From the NCBI RefSeq assembly GCF_010093065.1, contig NZ_CP048113.1, positions 5,518,001 through 5,582,000 of the forward strand: DNA of 64,000 nucleotides. The letters are read 5' to 3'. The position numbers and the translations under genes were made by a program. The stretch is from Chitinophaga agri (GTDB taxonomy: Bacteria; Bacteroidota; Bacteroidia; Chitinophagales; Chitinophagaceae). Below are positions 1 to 9,161 of this stretch, piece by piece (the first letter of the stretch is position 1; each line of letters opens with the position of its first letter). The notes under the pieces are model-generated. The model was given only the letters and a program-made list of their open reading frames with translations, searched no databases and had not been told where the DNA came from.

Positions 1-573
1 GGTGCAGTCACTATGGAGTCAGGGGGGGCATATTTGGTTGGGACAATGACGACTTCGAAGGTATCATTCGTCAATGCAGACAATAAGCTGGTCGGTATCA
101 GGTTTAAACCAGCCGCATTCGCAGCGTTTTATAAGTTCTCCCCACTGCATGCAATTACTGACCGGACAATTGAATTTGAGCGGGCTCTTTCGCCTGATCC
201 GGATAAACTGATCTCCAAACCTATACCATACCTAAATAGCTTCTTCCTGAGCAGATATGTGCGTCCCAGACATTGTCTTTCATCAGTCGTGCAAGACATT
301 AAAATGTCAGGTGGGCAAATTGCCATTAGTGAACTGGCGAAGCGGCATCACATGACGGCCAGACAACTGGAAAGGCATTTTCAGCAATACATTGGTACAA
401 CGCCCAAAGAGTTTACAAATATTGTACGTTTTCAGTCCGCCGTTTCCCAGATAAAACAACAGCCGGACAGGAGAAGTTTATTATCTATTGCTGTTGATTG
501 TGGATACTACGATCATGCTCATCTGACCAATGATATTAAAAAATACGCTGGATTTACACCCTCTCAGATTTGA
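1..573 (+). CDS. AraC-family transcriptional regulator, 5' end cut by window edge
   Basis: The reading frame is open from base 1 through the first ATG at 13, so the true start is probably outside the window. The visible part is about 190 residues. The first ~95 residues resemble the N-terminal sensory half common in Bacteroidota AraC proteins. The C-terminal ~90 residues hold two helix-turn-helix units: one around SELAKRHHMTARQLERHF, the second around SIAVDCGYYDHAHLTNDIKK, ending in the typical GFTPSQ motif. It should be a DNA-binding activator; its ligand and target cannot be told. It is convergent with the two-component genes that follow. Confidence 0.85.
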   Translation, partial: GAVTMESGGAYLVGTMTTSKVSFVNADNKLVGIRFKPAAFAAFYKFSPLHAITDRTIEFERALSPDPDKLISKPIPYLNSFFLSRYVRPRHCLSSVVQDIKMSGGQIAISELAKRHHMTARQLERHFQQYIGTTPKEFTNIVRFQSAVSQIKQQPDRRSLLSIAVDCGYYDHAHLTNDIKKYAGFTPSQI

Positions 574-653
574 TGGTTTGCTTATATTGTAAAGCTTGAA
601 CGGCGCAGCTGTAAAGTCCATTTATTATTTAGTAATAATATATTGCAGAGACA

Positions 654-1073
654 TTATTGTATCTCCCTGAAGATCTCATTTATTGCGTTCTTCAACTCTG
701 TTATTAGCAGCGGTTTTTTCAGCAGCTTAAACACCATCGGATTAGCGTAAGTGCGACTAAGATCTCCATAATCCAGGGAAGATGAAACCATGATCACATG
801 ACACTGCGATTTGATCTTGGCCGGATAACTGTAGAACGCTTCCAGGAATTCGAAACCATCCATCTCAGGCATTTGTATGTCCAGCAGCAATACCGTCGGG
901 GGAATGCGGGGTAGCGAAATATTAGAGGACAGGAATTCGAGTGCCTTGTTTGCGTTATTAAATGCAAGCACAGTCCTGCTGATCTGTTGCAACGTTATCA
1001 AACGCTCATGCAGCAGCAGATCAACTTCATTGTCATCAATCAGTATAACGCGTAAATCAGGAATCGAAATCAT
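654..1073 (-). CDS. Stand-alone response regulator receiver
   Basis: This is a 139-residue single REC domain with no output domain. The acidic pair D13/D14, the phospho-acceptor D65 (LLLDIQMPEMDG), a serine at the switch position (~S97) and K120 before P121 are all present, so it should be phosphorylatable. It is the last gene of a five-gene minus-strand run, and its start overlaps the end of the upstream receiver-kinase by 17 bases, suggesting translational coupling. It is probably a phosphotransfer or protein-binding output of the kinases encoded just upstream. Confidence 0.88.
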   Translation of the reverse strand: MISIPDLRVILIDDNEVDLLLHERLITLQQISRTVLAFNNANKALEFLSSNISLPRIPPTVLLLDIQMPEMDGFEFLEAFYSYPAKIKSQCHVIMVSSSLDYGDLSRTYANPMVFKLLKKPLLITELKNAINEIFREIQ

Positions 1074-2154
1074 TTCTGTTTGGAATGCTTATTTCAAATA
1101 GGGTACCTTCTCCATACTTTGACTCAACGTTGATAGTACCGCCAATTTTATTCAACGCTTCTTTCACGATATATAATCCAATACCACTACCTGGTTTGTT
1201 GTTATTCTTGGAGCGGAAGAACATTTTAAATATATTATTGAGGTGTTCACTTAGTATACCAATACCATTGTCTTCAATACACAGGGTGGCTTTATGTGGT
1301 TCCACCTTTACTGTCAGATTTACTTTCGGATGGCTTTCATCCGGTTTCTGATACTTTACTGCATTCGAAATAAGGTTATTCAGAATAACGCTGATGCGGA
1401 AAGTATCTCCTTTAAAGTCTACCGGCTGATCAACTTCCACCTGGAATTCGATGGCCGTGTTCTGATGCCGGAATGAGGCGATACATTCCTGGATCAGATG
1501 TTCAAAGGTAATCTTCTCATACTCAACATCCAATCTTGAATTACGATAGTATTCAATGATCTTTTGGATAAACCCATCCAGCTTGAGGATACATACTTCA
1601 ATCATGTTGAGGTATCCGTTCGGATCTGTTACGGAATTATCCAGGCGGCTAAGGTTGATAATACCAAGCACGGACATCAGCGGAGAGCGAAGGTCATGGG
1701 AGGTGGAATAGATGAAGCGGTTTAGCTCATCATTGATCTTTTCCAGCTCCAGGATCTTTTCTTTCAGTTGCCTGCGGGTATTATATATCTCAAAAGCATT
1801 ATTAATGGTACGATGCAGTTCTATCTCGTCCCATGGTTTTTTGATATAGGAGAAGATGTGACCTTTATTGATAGCGTCAATGATATCTTCTACGTCCGTA
1901 TAACCTGTCAGCAGGATGCGCATTGGATCTGGCAGGGTGTCTTTTATCTCATTGAAAAATTCAACCCCGGTGGATACTGGCATCTTTTGGTCCGCTATGA
2001 TGATATGGACGTCAATGCTTTTGAGTAATTGTTTGCCTTCCTGTGCGGAATTAGCGGTGTAAATTTCATAACTTCTCCGGAATCCTGCCTTAAAAGCATT
2101 GAGGTTATGAACTTCATCATCAATATACAAGATCCTGATACGGTTGTCTTTCAT
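1057..2154 (-). CDS. Hybrid receiver-histidine kinase (REC-HisKA-HATPase)
   Basis: This 365-residue soluble protein has an N-terminal receiver (D12/D13, acceptor D55 in IIADQKMP, K106 before P107), a short coiled linker (~125-145), a dimerisation/phospho-acceptor domain with H153 in SHDLRSPL, and an ATPase domain with N264, DNGIGI at 295-300 and GSGIGL at 322-327. No membrane segment is seen, so input probably comes through the receiver from another kinase, most simply the 7TM kinase encoded 65 bases upstream. It then overlaps the lone receiver downstream. The arrangement suggests a kinase-to-kinase relay. Confidence 0.9.
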   Translation of the reverse strand: MKDNRIRILYIDDEVHNLNAFKAGFRRSYEIYTANSAQEGKQLLKSIDVHIIIADQKMPVSTGVEFFNEIKDTLPDPMRILLTGYTDVEDIIDAINKGHIFSYIKKPWDEIELHRTINNAFEIYNTRRQLKEKILELEKINDELNRFIYSTSHDLRSPLMSVLGIINLSRLDNSVTDPNGYLNMIEVCILKLDGFIQKIIEYYRNSRLDVEYEKITFEHLIQECIASFRHQNTAIEFQVEVDQPVDFKGDTFRISVILNNLISNAVKYQKPDESHPKVNLTVKVEPHKATLCIEDNGIGILSEHLNNIFKMFFRSKNNNKPGSGIGLYIVKEALNKIGGTINVESKYGEGTLFEISIPNRNDFDS

Positions 2155-2219
2155 CCATTTTGGTTTTGCCGCAGGTTCAATTTTTTGATTGACTACATGG
2201 ATTTTCCTGCGTGGGTATA

Positions 2220-4346
2220 CTAAGACGCCTGAGCAGTTACACTCATGGGTAAATATATAATAAATTCTGCACCTTTGTCCGGCGCGGTGATCACTTCAAT
2301 GCGTCCATTGTGCTTTTCAATGATGCTGAATACAATGGAAAGACCTAATCCGGTTCCTTCGCCAACGTCTTTTGTGGTAAAGAACGGATCGAAGATTTTC
2401 TGTTTCACCTGCTCAGTCATTCCGGGGCCAGTGTCTTTTATACTAATGAGGGCCAGGCCATTCTCTTCCCTGGTAGTGATCGTAACCGCTTCTTCCCGGT
2501 CCTGGTTGTTGGTCTTAATAGCGTTGAATGCGTTGGTCAGGATGTTCATGAACACCTGGTTTATCTTGCCGGCATAACATTCTATTTTGGGTAATGAGCC
2601 ATAGTCTTTAATCACTTTTACATTTGAGGGGATATTATTTTTGAGCAATACCAATGTGCTGTCGATTCCTTCGTGCAGGTCTACGGATTTTACATCACTT
2701 TCGTCCAGTCTGCTGAAGGTACGTAATCCGCGGACAATTTCCGAGGTTCTTGACGCACCATCTTCAATACCTTTAATGAGTGAGGAAATCTCTTCGTGAA
2801 TATAATCAATATCTATCTGTTGTTTATAGGCCGCAATTTCTTTCAGAGTCCCCTGGATGTCCGGACTGTTTGGCAGTTCATCATATTTATCCAGTAAAGA
2901 TCTGATGTCCTGAATATCGAGCTTGAGGGGCTTTATATTAGATGTGACAAAATTGATCGGATTATTTATCTCATGGGCAATACCGGCTGTCAGCTGACCG
3001 AGGGAAGCCATTTTTTCTCTTTCCACCAGCTGGGTCTGGGCTTCTTTCAGGTTTTTCAGTGCTACGTTGAGTTCTTCATTGGATGTTTGTAGCTCTTCTG
3101 TGCGTTGCGTCACTTTTTCTTCCAGGATGATATTTTGTTCTCTTACCAGGTGTTCATTTTCCTGGGAAGCGCGGAGGGCTTCGGCTTTGAACAGGTTGAT
3201 CTTGTAAGCCAGTGCAAAAGACAGCAGAAGGGCTTCCATACCTGAACCGATCTGTAATGCGTAGTAGGTGAATTCATTATATGGCAGCACATTGGCATTT
3301 CTTAGTACGAATACCAGTACGCTGAGCAGGAACACGGACCATGCGATCAGGAAGAAGCGCGCAGAGCTATATCCTTTCAGGCTCATTCGCAGAGATACAT
3401 AGAAGACAGAGACTGCTGCGGCTCCTACTACCATTTGTACCCATATCTGAGCAATAATGAACTCGTTCATCAGGGCAGGTATGAAACAGCCGAGATAGAG
3501 GTAGATGAGTATATTGATCAGCCGGTGGCCGGGCTTGTAATATTGTTTGGTCAGCAGGAACTGTTGTATGAACAATAGCGCAGTCAGGCCGTTCAGTATA
3601 GGTACGAGTACTGTCGCATGCTGTGCGATCCAGGGACTATCAGGATAGAGGAAACGAAAGGTATAGCCCTGAAGCGTGGCTTGTGTCAGCCCGACAAATA
3701 CGTTATACGATACGTAGGTCAGGTAGCTATTGTCTTTGGTGGATATATACAGGAACAGGTTATAGAAAGACATGGCCAGTATAACCCCGATGTATAAGCC
3801 AAATATCAGTTCGCGGTAATCGTTCTTTTCAGATACCTGATCCCGGGTACCCACGTAGATGGGTAGTTGTAGTTGTTCTCCGGCAATCACCCGCAGATAA
3901 TACTGTCGTGTTGTATTAGGTGGCTGATGGAGAGGGAAAATATAGTTCTGGTGGTCTACAGGTCTGTTGCTGTAGCTGGTGAACTCTCCCAGCCGGGTTG
4001 TTTTGTAAGTGCTGTCGGGTAGTAGTTCGTACAGCGTAATATCGTCGATGGTGGGGTATTCTACTTCCAGTAACAGGTCTTTCAGTTCAGACTCGTTGGT
4101 AATAGAGAAGCGTACCCAGTGGGTATAGGAAGTGATCTGTAAATTAGGTACGTTTTCACCCGGTGAGCTGAATGATTGTCTGCTGACGGCATTGATATCC
4201 AGTGAATTCGTTTTGTCGGTGTATATTTCGAGGTATTTACCGATCCGGGTTAAGGGCATATTATTTCGGTATACGAAAGGGGGGGCCGCCTGCAGTTGCT
4301 GGTAACCTAAGATAGCAAGTAGCAATAGAGCGATAAATCGGAACAT
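2220..4346 (-). CDS. 7TMR-DISM membrane sensor histidine kinase
   Basis: This is a 708-residue membrane kinase. A signal peptide (1-20) precedes a ~160-residue extracytoplasmic domain of the 7TMR-DISMED2 type, then about seven transmembrane helices (~180-385), a coiled coil (~390-445), HisKA with H458 in AGIAHEINNP, and HATPase with N605, DTGPGM at 638-643 and GEGTGLGLS at 662-670. DISMED2 domains are thought to bind carbohydrate-like ligands; the ligand here is unknown. It starts 20 bases after the GNAT-like gene and precedes the receiver-kinase, so it is probably the sensor of this operon. Confidence 0.92.
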   Translation of the reverse strand: MFRFIALLLLAILGYQQLQAAPPFVYRNNMPLTRIGKYLEIYTDKTNSLDINAVSRQSFSSPGENVPNLQITSYTHWVRFSITNESELKDLLLEVEYPTIDDITLYELLPDSTYKTTRLGEFTSYSNRPVDHQNYIFPLHQPPNTTRQYYLRVIAGEQLQLPIYVGTRDQVSEKNDYRELIFGLYIGVILAMSFYNLFLYISTKDNSYLTYVSYNVFVGLTQATLQGYTFRFLYPDSPWIAQHATVLVPILNGLTALLFIQQFLLTKQYYKPGHRLINILIYLYLGCFIPALMNEFIIAQIWVQMVVGAAAVSVFYVSLRMSLKGYSSARFFLIAWSVFLLSVLVFVLRNANVLPYNEFTYYALQIGSGMEALLLSFALAYKINLFKAEALRASQENEHLVREQNIILEEKVTQRTEELQTSNEELNVALKNLKEAQTQLVEREKMASLGQLTAGIAHEINNPINFVTSNIKPLKLDIQDIRSLLDKYDELPNSPDIQGTLKEIAAYKQQIDIDYIHEEISSLIKGIEDGASRTSEIVRGLRTFSRLDESDVKSVDLHEGIDSTLVLLKNNIPSNVKVIKDYGSLPKIECYAGKINQVFMNILTNAFNAIKTNNQDREEAVTITTREENGLALISIKDTGPGMTEQVKQKIFDPFFTTKDVGEGTGLGLSIVFSIIEKHNGRIEVITAPDKGAEFIIYLPMSVTAQAS

Positions 4347-4366
4347 GCGTTAAATTTATAGAAAAT

Positions 4367-5077
4367 TCACCGTTCACTCTTCACATTGGAGAATTGTAAG
4401 TTTGGAATTTCGAGGTGATAGCTTACCTCGTAGGAGCCTTTGGGGCCAACTTCCGTTTTAGTTTGTATCAGGTTTTCCCTCAGATCATAGATAAGTTCTT
4501 TTTCTTTAGGGTCGGCGTGTTCAAGTCGGTTGACGTCGTCGATCAGCATGGCGGTGGCGATGAAGTCGTCTTTCGGATAGAAAAAGGTGCCTTTATCACC
4601 CAGTGATTCATCAATAACGAATCCAACCCGTTTTCCTATACGGGTTGTGATAGGGGCGCACAATACGTGGAAATTGTCAATGGGCAGCTGAGCTGCAAGC
4701 ACAACGCCGGCGCGTGCCAATACCTGGCTGCCTATTCCCATGCCGGCTACTTCCTTGGAGTTCCACATGGCACAGATCTCTGCACTGCCTGGTTTTACCA
4801 GATCATATATTTTCGGATCATACTTGCCAATAGCCGTTTCGATGGGCAATGGAATAACGCCGTCAGCCAGTTGCACACGTGCTCCACCGTATGTTTTAGT
4901 ACGGGTCTCGTCCTCTACAATAATTACAATGCTATTGTCATGATGCATCCAGTCCGCGTTGCCGGAGGTAATTTTAGCAATGCCAAAATAGATCTCCAGC
5001 AAACGGAGATGCCCATTGTAAAAACGAAGACAGGCTTCCGGGTCGTCTGGCGCCTTAAAAGCCCTTACTGTAATCAT
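4367..5077 (-). CDS. GNAT-like N-acyltransferase of unknown substrate
   Basis: This is a 236-residue protein. The central part reads like a GNAT acyl-CoA binding core: a beta strand with AEICAMW, then AGMGIGSQVLARAG (111-124), which fits the pyrophosphate-binding loop and helix, and later a RVGF segment as in the C-terminal half of the fold. The fold assignment rests on motif inspection only. The layout also recalls FeeM/LuxI-type N-acyl synthases, so an acyl-amine product is possible. It sits between an E1-like gene (107 bases upstream) and the sensor kinase (20 bases downstream). Substrate and donor are unknown. Confidence 0.55.
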   Translation of the reverse strand: MITVRAFKAPDDPEACLRFYNGHLRLLEIYFGIAKITSGNADWMHHDNSIVIIVEDETRTKTYGGARVQLADGVIPLPIETAIGKYDPKIYDLVKPGSAEICAMWNSKEVAGMGIGSQVLARAGVVLAAQLPIDNFHVLCAPITTRIGKRVGFVIDESLGDKGTFFYPKDDFIATAMLIDDVNRLEHADPKEKELIYDLRENLIQTKTEVGPKGSYEVSYHLEIPNLQFSNVKSER

Positions 5078-5184
5078 GGTAGTGCATGTGGGTACTCTTT
5101 AAAAAGGATCAGTGCGGGAGATACGGTTTTACCCCATTTCGCTTTCGATTGCAAAATGAGAAATGGTCGCTCATCCCTGTATGA

Positions 5185-6300
5185 TTAAACAAGAATTTGT
5201 TCAAAATCCACGTAATACCTGCCTGAGCTTTTGAAGTGATCGAGCAGAATCCTTCTGCAGGTATCGGTTACTACTGCCCCACCTAATACCACAGAGGAAG
5301 CCAGCTGTGGCCAGGTAGTGATGGTTTTTCCAATCTGGCCTAAAGAGTATTTCATTCTTTCTGACATATCATCCAGGGCGACCATAGGGCGGAATATGGG
5401 TAGTTTCTCTGCATCCGTTAGTCCGCGCAGGCTTTTCAGATCTATATCGGGAATAAAACCATGGAGTAAAGGTCGGTCGGGTTCCAGGTCAAAACGTTCA
5501 ACGTCCACCATTCCCCGGTCATTGGTATCCATTACAACGGGAACACCAAGCGCTTTGGCCTTCATTCTGCTCAGGATCTTGATATCTATACCGTCACATT
5601 CTTCCACCAGTATGTCCAGGTTACCGCCTTTGGTAAAGAAATCGTCCAGGTTTTCTTCAGTAGCGCCGTCTTTGAAAATGACTACTTTGATGAATGGGTC
5701 CAGTTCTGCTATTTCACGTGCTGCAATGATCACTTTATGTACCTGTATGCTATGAATACCTGTACGGATCCTGTTCATATTGGTCAGCTCGACTTTGTCA
5801 AAGTCTGTCAGGCGTAATTCGCCGCAAACCCTTTCCATAGCCAGTGTTAATGCGATGGATTGTCCGACGGAAAGGCCAATAATGCCAATTTTCTTACTGT
5901 TGAGCAGGGCAATCTCCTCATCAGTGATCTTTTGTTTATTACGGCTGGTTCGTAATTCAATAAAGTCCTTTTCATCTACAATATGTACCACCCGGTGTGA
6001 CCAGGGGTAGTAAACCCATACACCAACGGCATGAATTGGTGTAGTACCAACATATTCCCTGATCTTTTGTTCAGATTCTTCTTCCGTGAGTCGTTTGGTC
6101 GGATTGCGTATTTTCATCAGCTCCCTCAGTTGAGAGTAGATTTCGTCATACACTCTGATATGAGGGTTGTTTTTCAGCAAAGCCAGTAAATCGACATATT
6201 GTTCTTCGTGCTGCAATCGATAAAATACTGGTGTGTAATTATCTGGCTCGGTCCGTTGCTGATTGATATAATGCTCTAGTTCTGTCATTTTGCCTGGCAT
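5185..6300 (-). CDS. ThiF/E1-like adenylating protein without catalytic cysteine
   Basis: This is a 371-residue protein. After a ~135-residue N-terminal region of unknown fold comes a ThiF/MoeB/E1 adenylation domain: nucleotide loop GLSVGQS (142-148), DFD (166-168), NMNR (174-177, adenylation arginine), K189 and D236, which align with the ATP-handling residues of MoeB/ThiF. The paired CxxC zinc motifs and a cysteine in the expected crossover loop are absent (the region reads MDTNDRGM). It probably adenylates a carboxylate but does not form the classical E1 thioester. It resembles the Rv1355c-type ThiF proteins but lacks a nitroreductase half. It is the first gene of the operon to 654. Confidence 0.75.
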   Translation of the reverse strand: MPGKMTELEHYINQQRTEPDNYTPVFYRLQHEEQYVDLLALLKNNPHIRVYDEIYSQLRELMKIRNPTKRLTEEESEQKIREYVGTTPIHAVGVWVYYPWSHRVVHIVDEKDFIELRTSRNKQKITDEEIALLNSKKIGIIGLSVGQSIALTLAMERVCGELRLTDFDKVELTNMNRIRTGIHSIQVHKVIIAAREIAELDPFIKVVIFKDGATEENLDDFFTKGGNLDILVEECDGIDIKILSRMKAKALGVPVVMDTNDRGMVDVERFDLEPDRPLLHGFIPDIDLKSLRGLTDAEKLPIFRPMVALDDMSERMKYSLGQIGKTITTWPQLASSVVLGGAVVTDTCRRILLDHFKSSGRYYVDFEQILV

Positions 6301-6704
6301 AAAATTTTATGAACAATGATGGCAATAATAAATGGTATATGTTAAAGTATGGTTTGTTAGTATGAGTTTGATTATGGCATGGTATGGGCCCTGGTGACAA
6401 AGGCAAGCTCGTTAGTTTTCTATATATAGTACATATTCACTATGTAGTTCGGGATAAATGTTGTTTTAGTATACAAGAAAAATAAAAGTTAAAGTTTCAC
6501 ATGAAAGCGTATGGTAAAATAACAATTAATTTCAAAAGATTGCGAAATGTTGCGGTTATTTTAATGAGAATCCGGGTTTAAGTCGCAATTGTTTGATGAC
6601 CGGCTGGGCTCATGCAATAAATTTCTATAATATTGGTGCAGAATTTGCTGCCCGTTTGCAGTAAGATTCAAGTTCTTTATCATCATAATTTAATGCCTAA
6701 GTAT
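6301..6704. other. Divergent intergenic region of the E1-like operon and sod gene
   Basis: These ~400 AT-rich bases separate two divergent transcription units and must hold both promoters. I could not find a clean TTTG/TAnnTTTG pair on either strand. TTTG at 6592-6595 and TAATATTG at 6628-6635 are present on the plus strand but 32 bases apart. A short inverted repeat TACATA-N5-TATGTA lies at 6430-6446 and could be a weak operator. No open frame worth calling was seen. Confidence 0.4.
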
Positions 6705-7445
6705 ATGAACAAGAGAGAATTTATTAAGCTGGCAGGCCTGGCAGGCGTAGCAGCTCTTGGTAATCCATCAGGTATAATGGCCGCGGCTCCGGCTACTCAT
6801 AAAGGAATATCTATCCTGGGTACCGATCAGAAAGCACCTTTTTCTGTGCCACCGTTAGCTTTTGGATTTGATGCCCTGGAGCCGCACATCGATAAGGCAA
6901 CAATGGAGATTCATCACGATAAGCACCATGGCACGTATGTTAAGAACCTGAATGATGCCGTAAAGGGATCACCTTACGAAAATCTTACACTTGAGCAGAT
7001 ATTGGCGAAAGTGAAACCTGAAGACAAGGCAATCCGTAATAATGCTGGCGGACATTTTAACCATTCCCTCTTCTGGCGGTTATTATCTCCACAAAAAACA
7101 ACTCCTTCTGATAAGCTGAAAGCAGCGATCACGCAGACTTTTACTTCCTGGGAGAAGTTCCAGGAGATTTTTAATACAGCGGCGAAAGGCGTGTTTGGCT
7201 CTGGCTGGGCATGGCTTATTGTTACGCCAGGTAAAAAGCTGTCTATCATCTCAACACCTAACCAGGATAATCCACTGATGGATAACATCGTGAAAGAGCG
7301 TGGTACACCGATCCTGGCGCTGGATGTATGGGAACATGCCTATTATCTAAAATATCACAACGTGCGTGCTGATTATGTGACAGCCTTCTGGAATGTGGTT
7401 AACTGGAATGAAGTGGATAAATTATACGCAGCTGCGGTTAAATAA
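6705..7445 (+). CDS. sodA: Exported Mn-type superoxide dismutase
   Basis: The protein is a Fe/Mn superoxide dismutase (2 superoxide to hydrogen peroxide and oxygen). From the ATG at 6705 it has 246 residues. Metal ligands are H70 (EIHHDKHH), H120 (GGHFNHSLFW), D207 and H211 (DVWEHAYYL). The GG before H117 and Q187 in PNQDNPLM favour the Mn or cambialistic type. I chose 6705 because the protein then begins NKREFIKLAGLAGVAALG, a signal peptide with a KR variant of the Tat twin-arginine motif; in-frame starts at 6633 and 6693 would bury it. It should act in the periplasm or envelope. Confidence 0.93.
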   Translation: MNKREFIKLAGLAGVAALGNPSGIMAAAPATHKGISILGTDQKAPFSVPPLAFGFDALEPHIDKATMEIHHDKHHGTYVKNLNDAVKGSPYENLTLEQILAKVKPEDKAIRNNAGGHFNHSLFWRLLSPQKTTPSDKLKAAITQTFTSWEKFQEIFNTAAKGVFGSGWAWLIVTPGKKLSIISTPNQDNPLMDNIVKERGTPILALDVWEHAYYLKYHNVRADYVTAFWNVVNWNEVDKLYAAAVK

Positions 7446-7464
7446 TCTTTGCTCATGCAATAAT

Positions 7465-7496
7465 AAAAAAGAGGCATCGTCTGATGCCTCTTTTTT
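7465..7496. terminator. Bidirectional terminator between sod and GT39 genes
   Basis: A 14-base perfect stem (7465-7478 with 7483-7496; loop GTCT) carries A6 on the left and T6 on the right, so it can end both convergent transcripts. Confidence 0.92.
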
Positions 7497-7507
7497 ATTG
7501 ATAAAGT

Positions 7508-9133
7508 CTATTTCCTTTTGAAGAACACAAACCCATTCTTTTCTCCTACTATTTCCAGGTTAGGGTCAGTACGGAAGGGACTACTATCCTGTATGCGGCA
7601 GATGAACCAGGTGGGCTTATCCACAGCCCCACTCAGCAGCCAGTCTGTATTGTAATAATTCTGGTTGGCCGGTGGTAGCTTCTTAGTATAGAAAAGATGT
7701 GCATAACTATGGTACATGAGCACCTGTACATAATCGTCCTTTCCTTCAAATGACTTAAAGAAGTCGATGGCAGCACCCTGTGAATAGCGTTCTATCTTGG
7801 GCGTGAAATGCACGATCGTGATCTGAATGGCCAGGATGGTGCTGAAGAATATACATAGCAGACCTGCCTGTAGCTTTTTCCTGAACAGCAGTACGGTGCC
7901 TATAATAATAAGTAGTATATAGCCTGCGCCGTAAGCTGTTTCCCATATGGACCAGGGTACCTGTGCCTGCAGGTTGGCCTGTGCAAAACGATCGTGGATA
8001 TGCGGAATGAGCAGGTCTTTGTAAACACCCACTACTGGCAGCAGGGTAATCGCCAGGCCTATTGCCAGGCCGATCAGCAGCATTACAATGATATTCCAGC
8101 CATGTAGTATTAGCTTCTTTTCTGCGATACGGTGTACCTGCCATGCGGCGAGGAAGCTAAGCGGGAAGTAACAAAGAGAAGAATAGTGAACGATCTTGGT
8201 CTCCACGATAGAAAACAGGACCAGTACCACCCAGAATAACACCCACATCCAGATCTTGAAATCCTTCACTTCCGCTGCATAAGAGCCCGAATAGATAGAT
8301 TTCTTTTTGCCGCTCCTGATGTAGGAGAGGAGGAAGACACTTGCCGGAAAACATCCGATCAGTAATACGATCCAGTGATAGAAGAAGGAACCACCATGAC
8401 CTGCGTCTTTGGTAGTGAAGAGCCTTATCTGATAAGTGATAAATTCCTGTACGAACCAGAAGCCGTGAACCATGATCTCATAGCCGAACCACAACGAAGT
8501 TGTGATAAATGCAGCCAGCATGATCATGCCTATCTGCGCAAGACTGATACCGATCTTTCCCTTTTTATACAGCCAGTAGAACAGGAGCGTGAGTATGCTG
8601 ACAAGGATCGCTACCGGACCTTTCGTGAGTACGGCTAATCCCAGGAAGATACCGCTGATGATCGCCATACGGGAAGGGCGCGTGCTATAGCTGGTACGAT
8701 ATGCACAGTAGATCGCCAGGAAAATAAAGAAGTTGAAAGTAGGATCGATAATGCCTGACTTAAAGTAAAAGTGAGGTAACCATGAACCGGCATATGCCAG
8801 TGCCCACCACATACCGAACTTGTCATCAATCAGTTTCTTACCGATGCCAAACAGGGTGACCAGTGTGGCAATACCTATGATCGCATTAGGAAAGCGGGCA
8901 GCAAATTCGTTCACCCCAAACAGCTGCATACTGATAGCCTGTAGCCAGATAAATAAAGGCGGTTTTTCCCAGAAGGGTTGAAAGTCGATCTGTACTCTGG
9001 CATAATCATGACTAACAATCATCTCCCTTGCAGCTTCTGCGAAGTTGATCTCGTCCCAGTCAAACAGGTGCACAGCACCCAGAAAGGGTACGAAAAGAAC
9101 AGCAGCTACAATGGCAATCAACAGGTATTTCAT
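7508..9133 (-). CDS. GT39/ArnT-like membrane glycosyltransferase
   Basis: This 541-residue polytopic protein has about 11-12 predicted membrane helices. The first periplasmic loop carries the acidic pair D27/E28 in FDWDEINFAEAAREM, the place where ArnT/PMT-type GT-C enzymes keep their catalytic aspartate. These enzymes move a sugar from a polyprenyl-phosphate donor to lipid or protein at the outer face of the inner membrane. A soluble C-terminal part (~450-541) follows. A PAP2 phosphatase is encoded 28 bases upstream on the same strand, which fits handling of polyprenyl or lipid phosphates. The acceptor is unknown. Confidence 0.85.
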   Translation of the reverse strand: MKYLLIAIVAAVLFVPFLGAVHLFDWDEINFAEAAREMIVSHDYARVQIDFQPFWEKPPLFIWLQAISMQLFGVNEFAARFPNAIIGIATLVTLFGIGKKLIDDKFGMWWALAYAGSWLPHFYFKSGIIDPTFNFFIFLAIYCAYRTSYSTRPSRMAIISGIFLGLAVLTKGPVAILVSILTLLFYWLYKKGKIGISLAQIGMIMLAAFITTSLWFGYEIMVHGFWFVQEFITYQIRLFTTKDAGHGGSFFYHWIVLLIGCFPASVFLLSYIRSGKKKSIYSGSYAAEVKDFKIWMWVLFWVVLVLFSIVETKIVHYSSLCYFPLSFLAAWQVHRIAEKKLILHGWNIIVMLLIGLAIGLAITLLPVVGVYKDLLIPHIHDRFAQANLQAQVPWSIWETAYGAGYILLIIIGTVLLFRKKLQAGLLCIFFSTILAIQITIVHFTPKIERYSQGAAIDFFKSFEGKDDYVQVLMYHSYAHLFYTKKLPPANQNYYNTDWLLSGAVDKPTWFICRIQDSSPFRTDPNLEIVGEKNGFVFFKRK

Positions 9134-9161
9134 AATTCAGGCTATCAATAAAATAAACGAA

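Noticed and set aside
4667..5188. Long plus-strand open frame (173 residues) opposite the GNAT-like gene
   Set aside because: It lies wholly against a better-supported coding gene, has cysteine- and histidine-rich random composition, and ends in the intergenic region.
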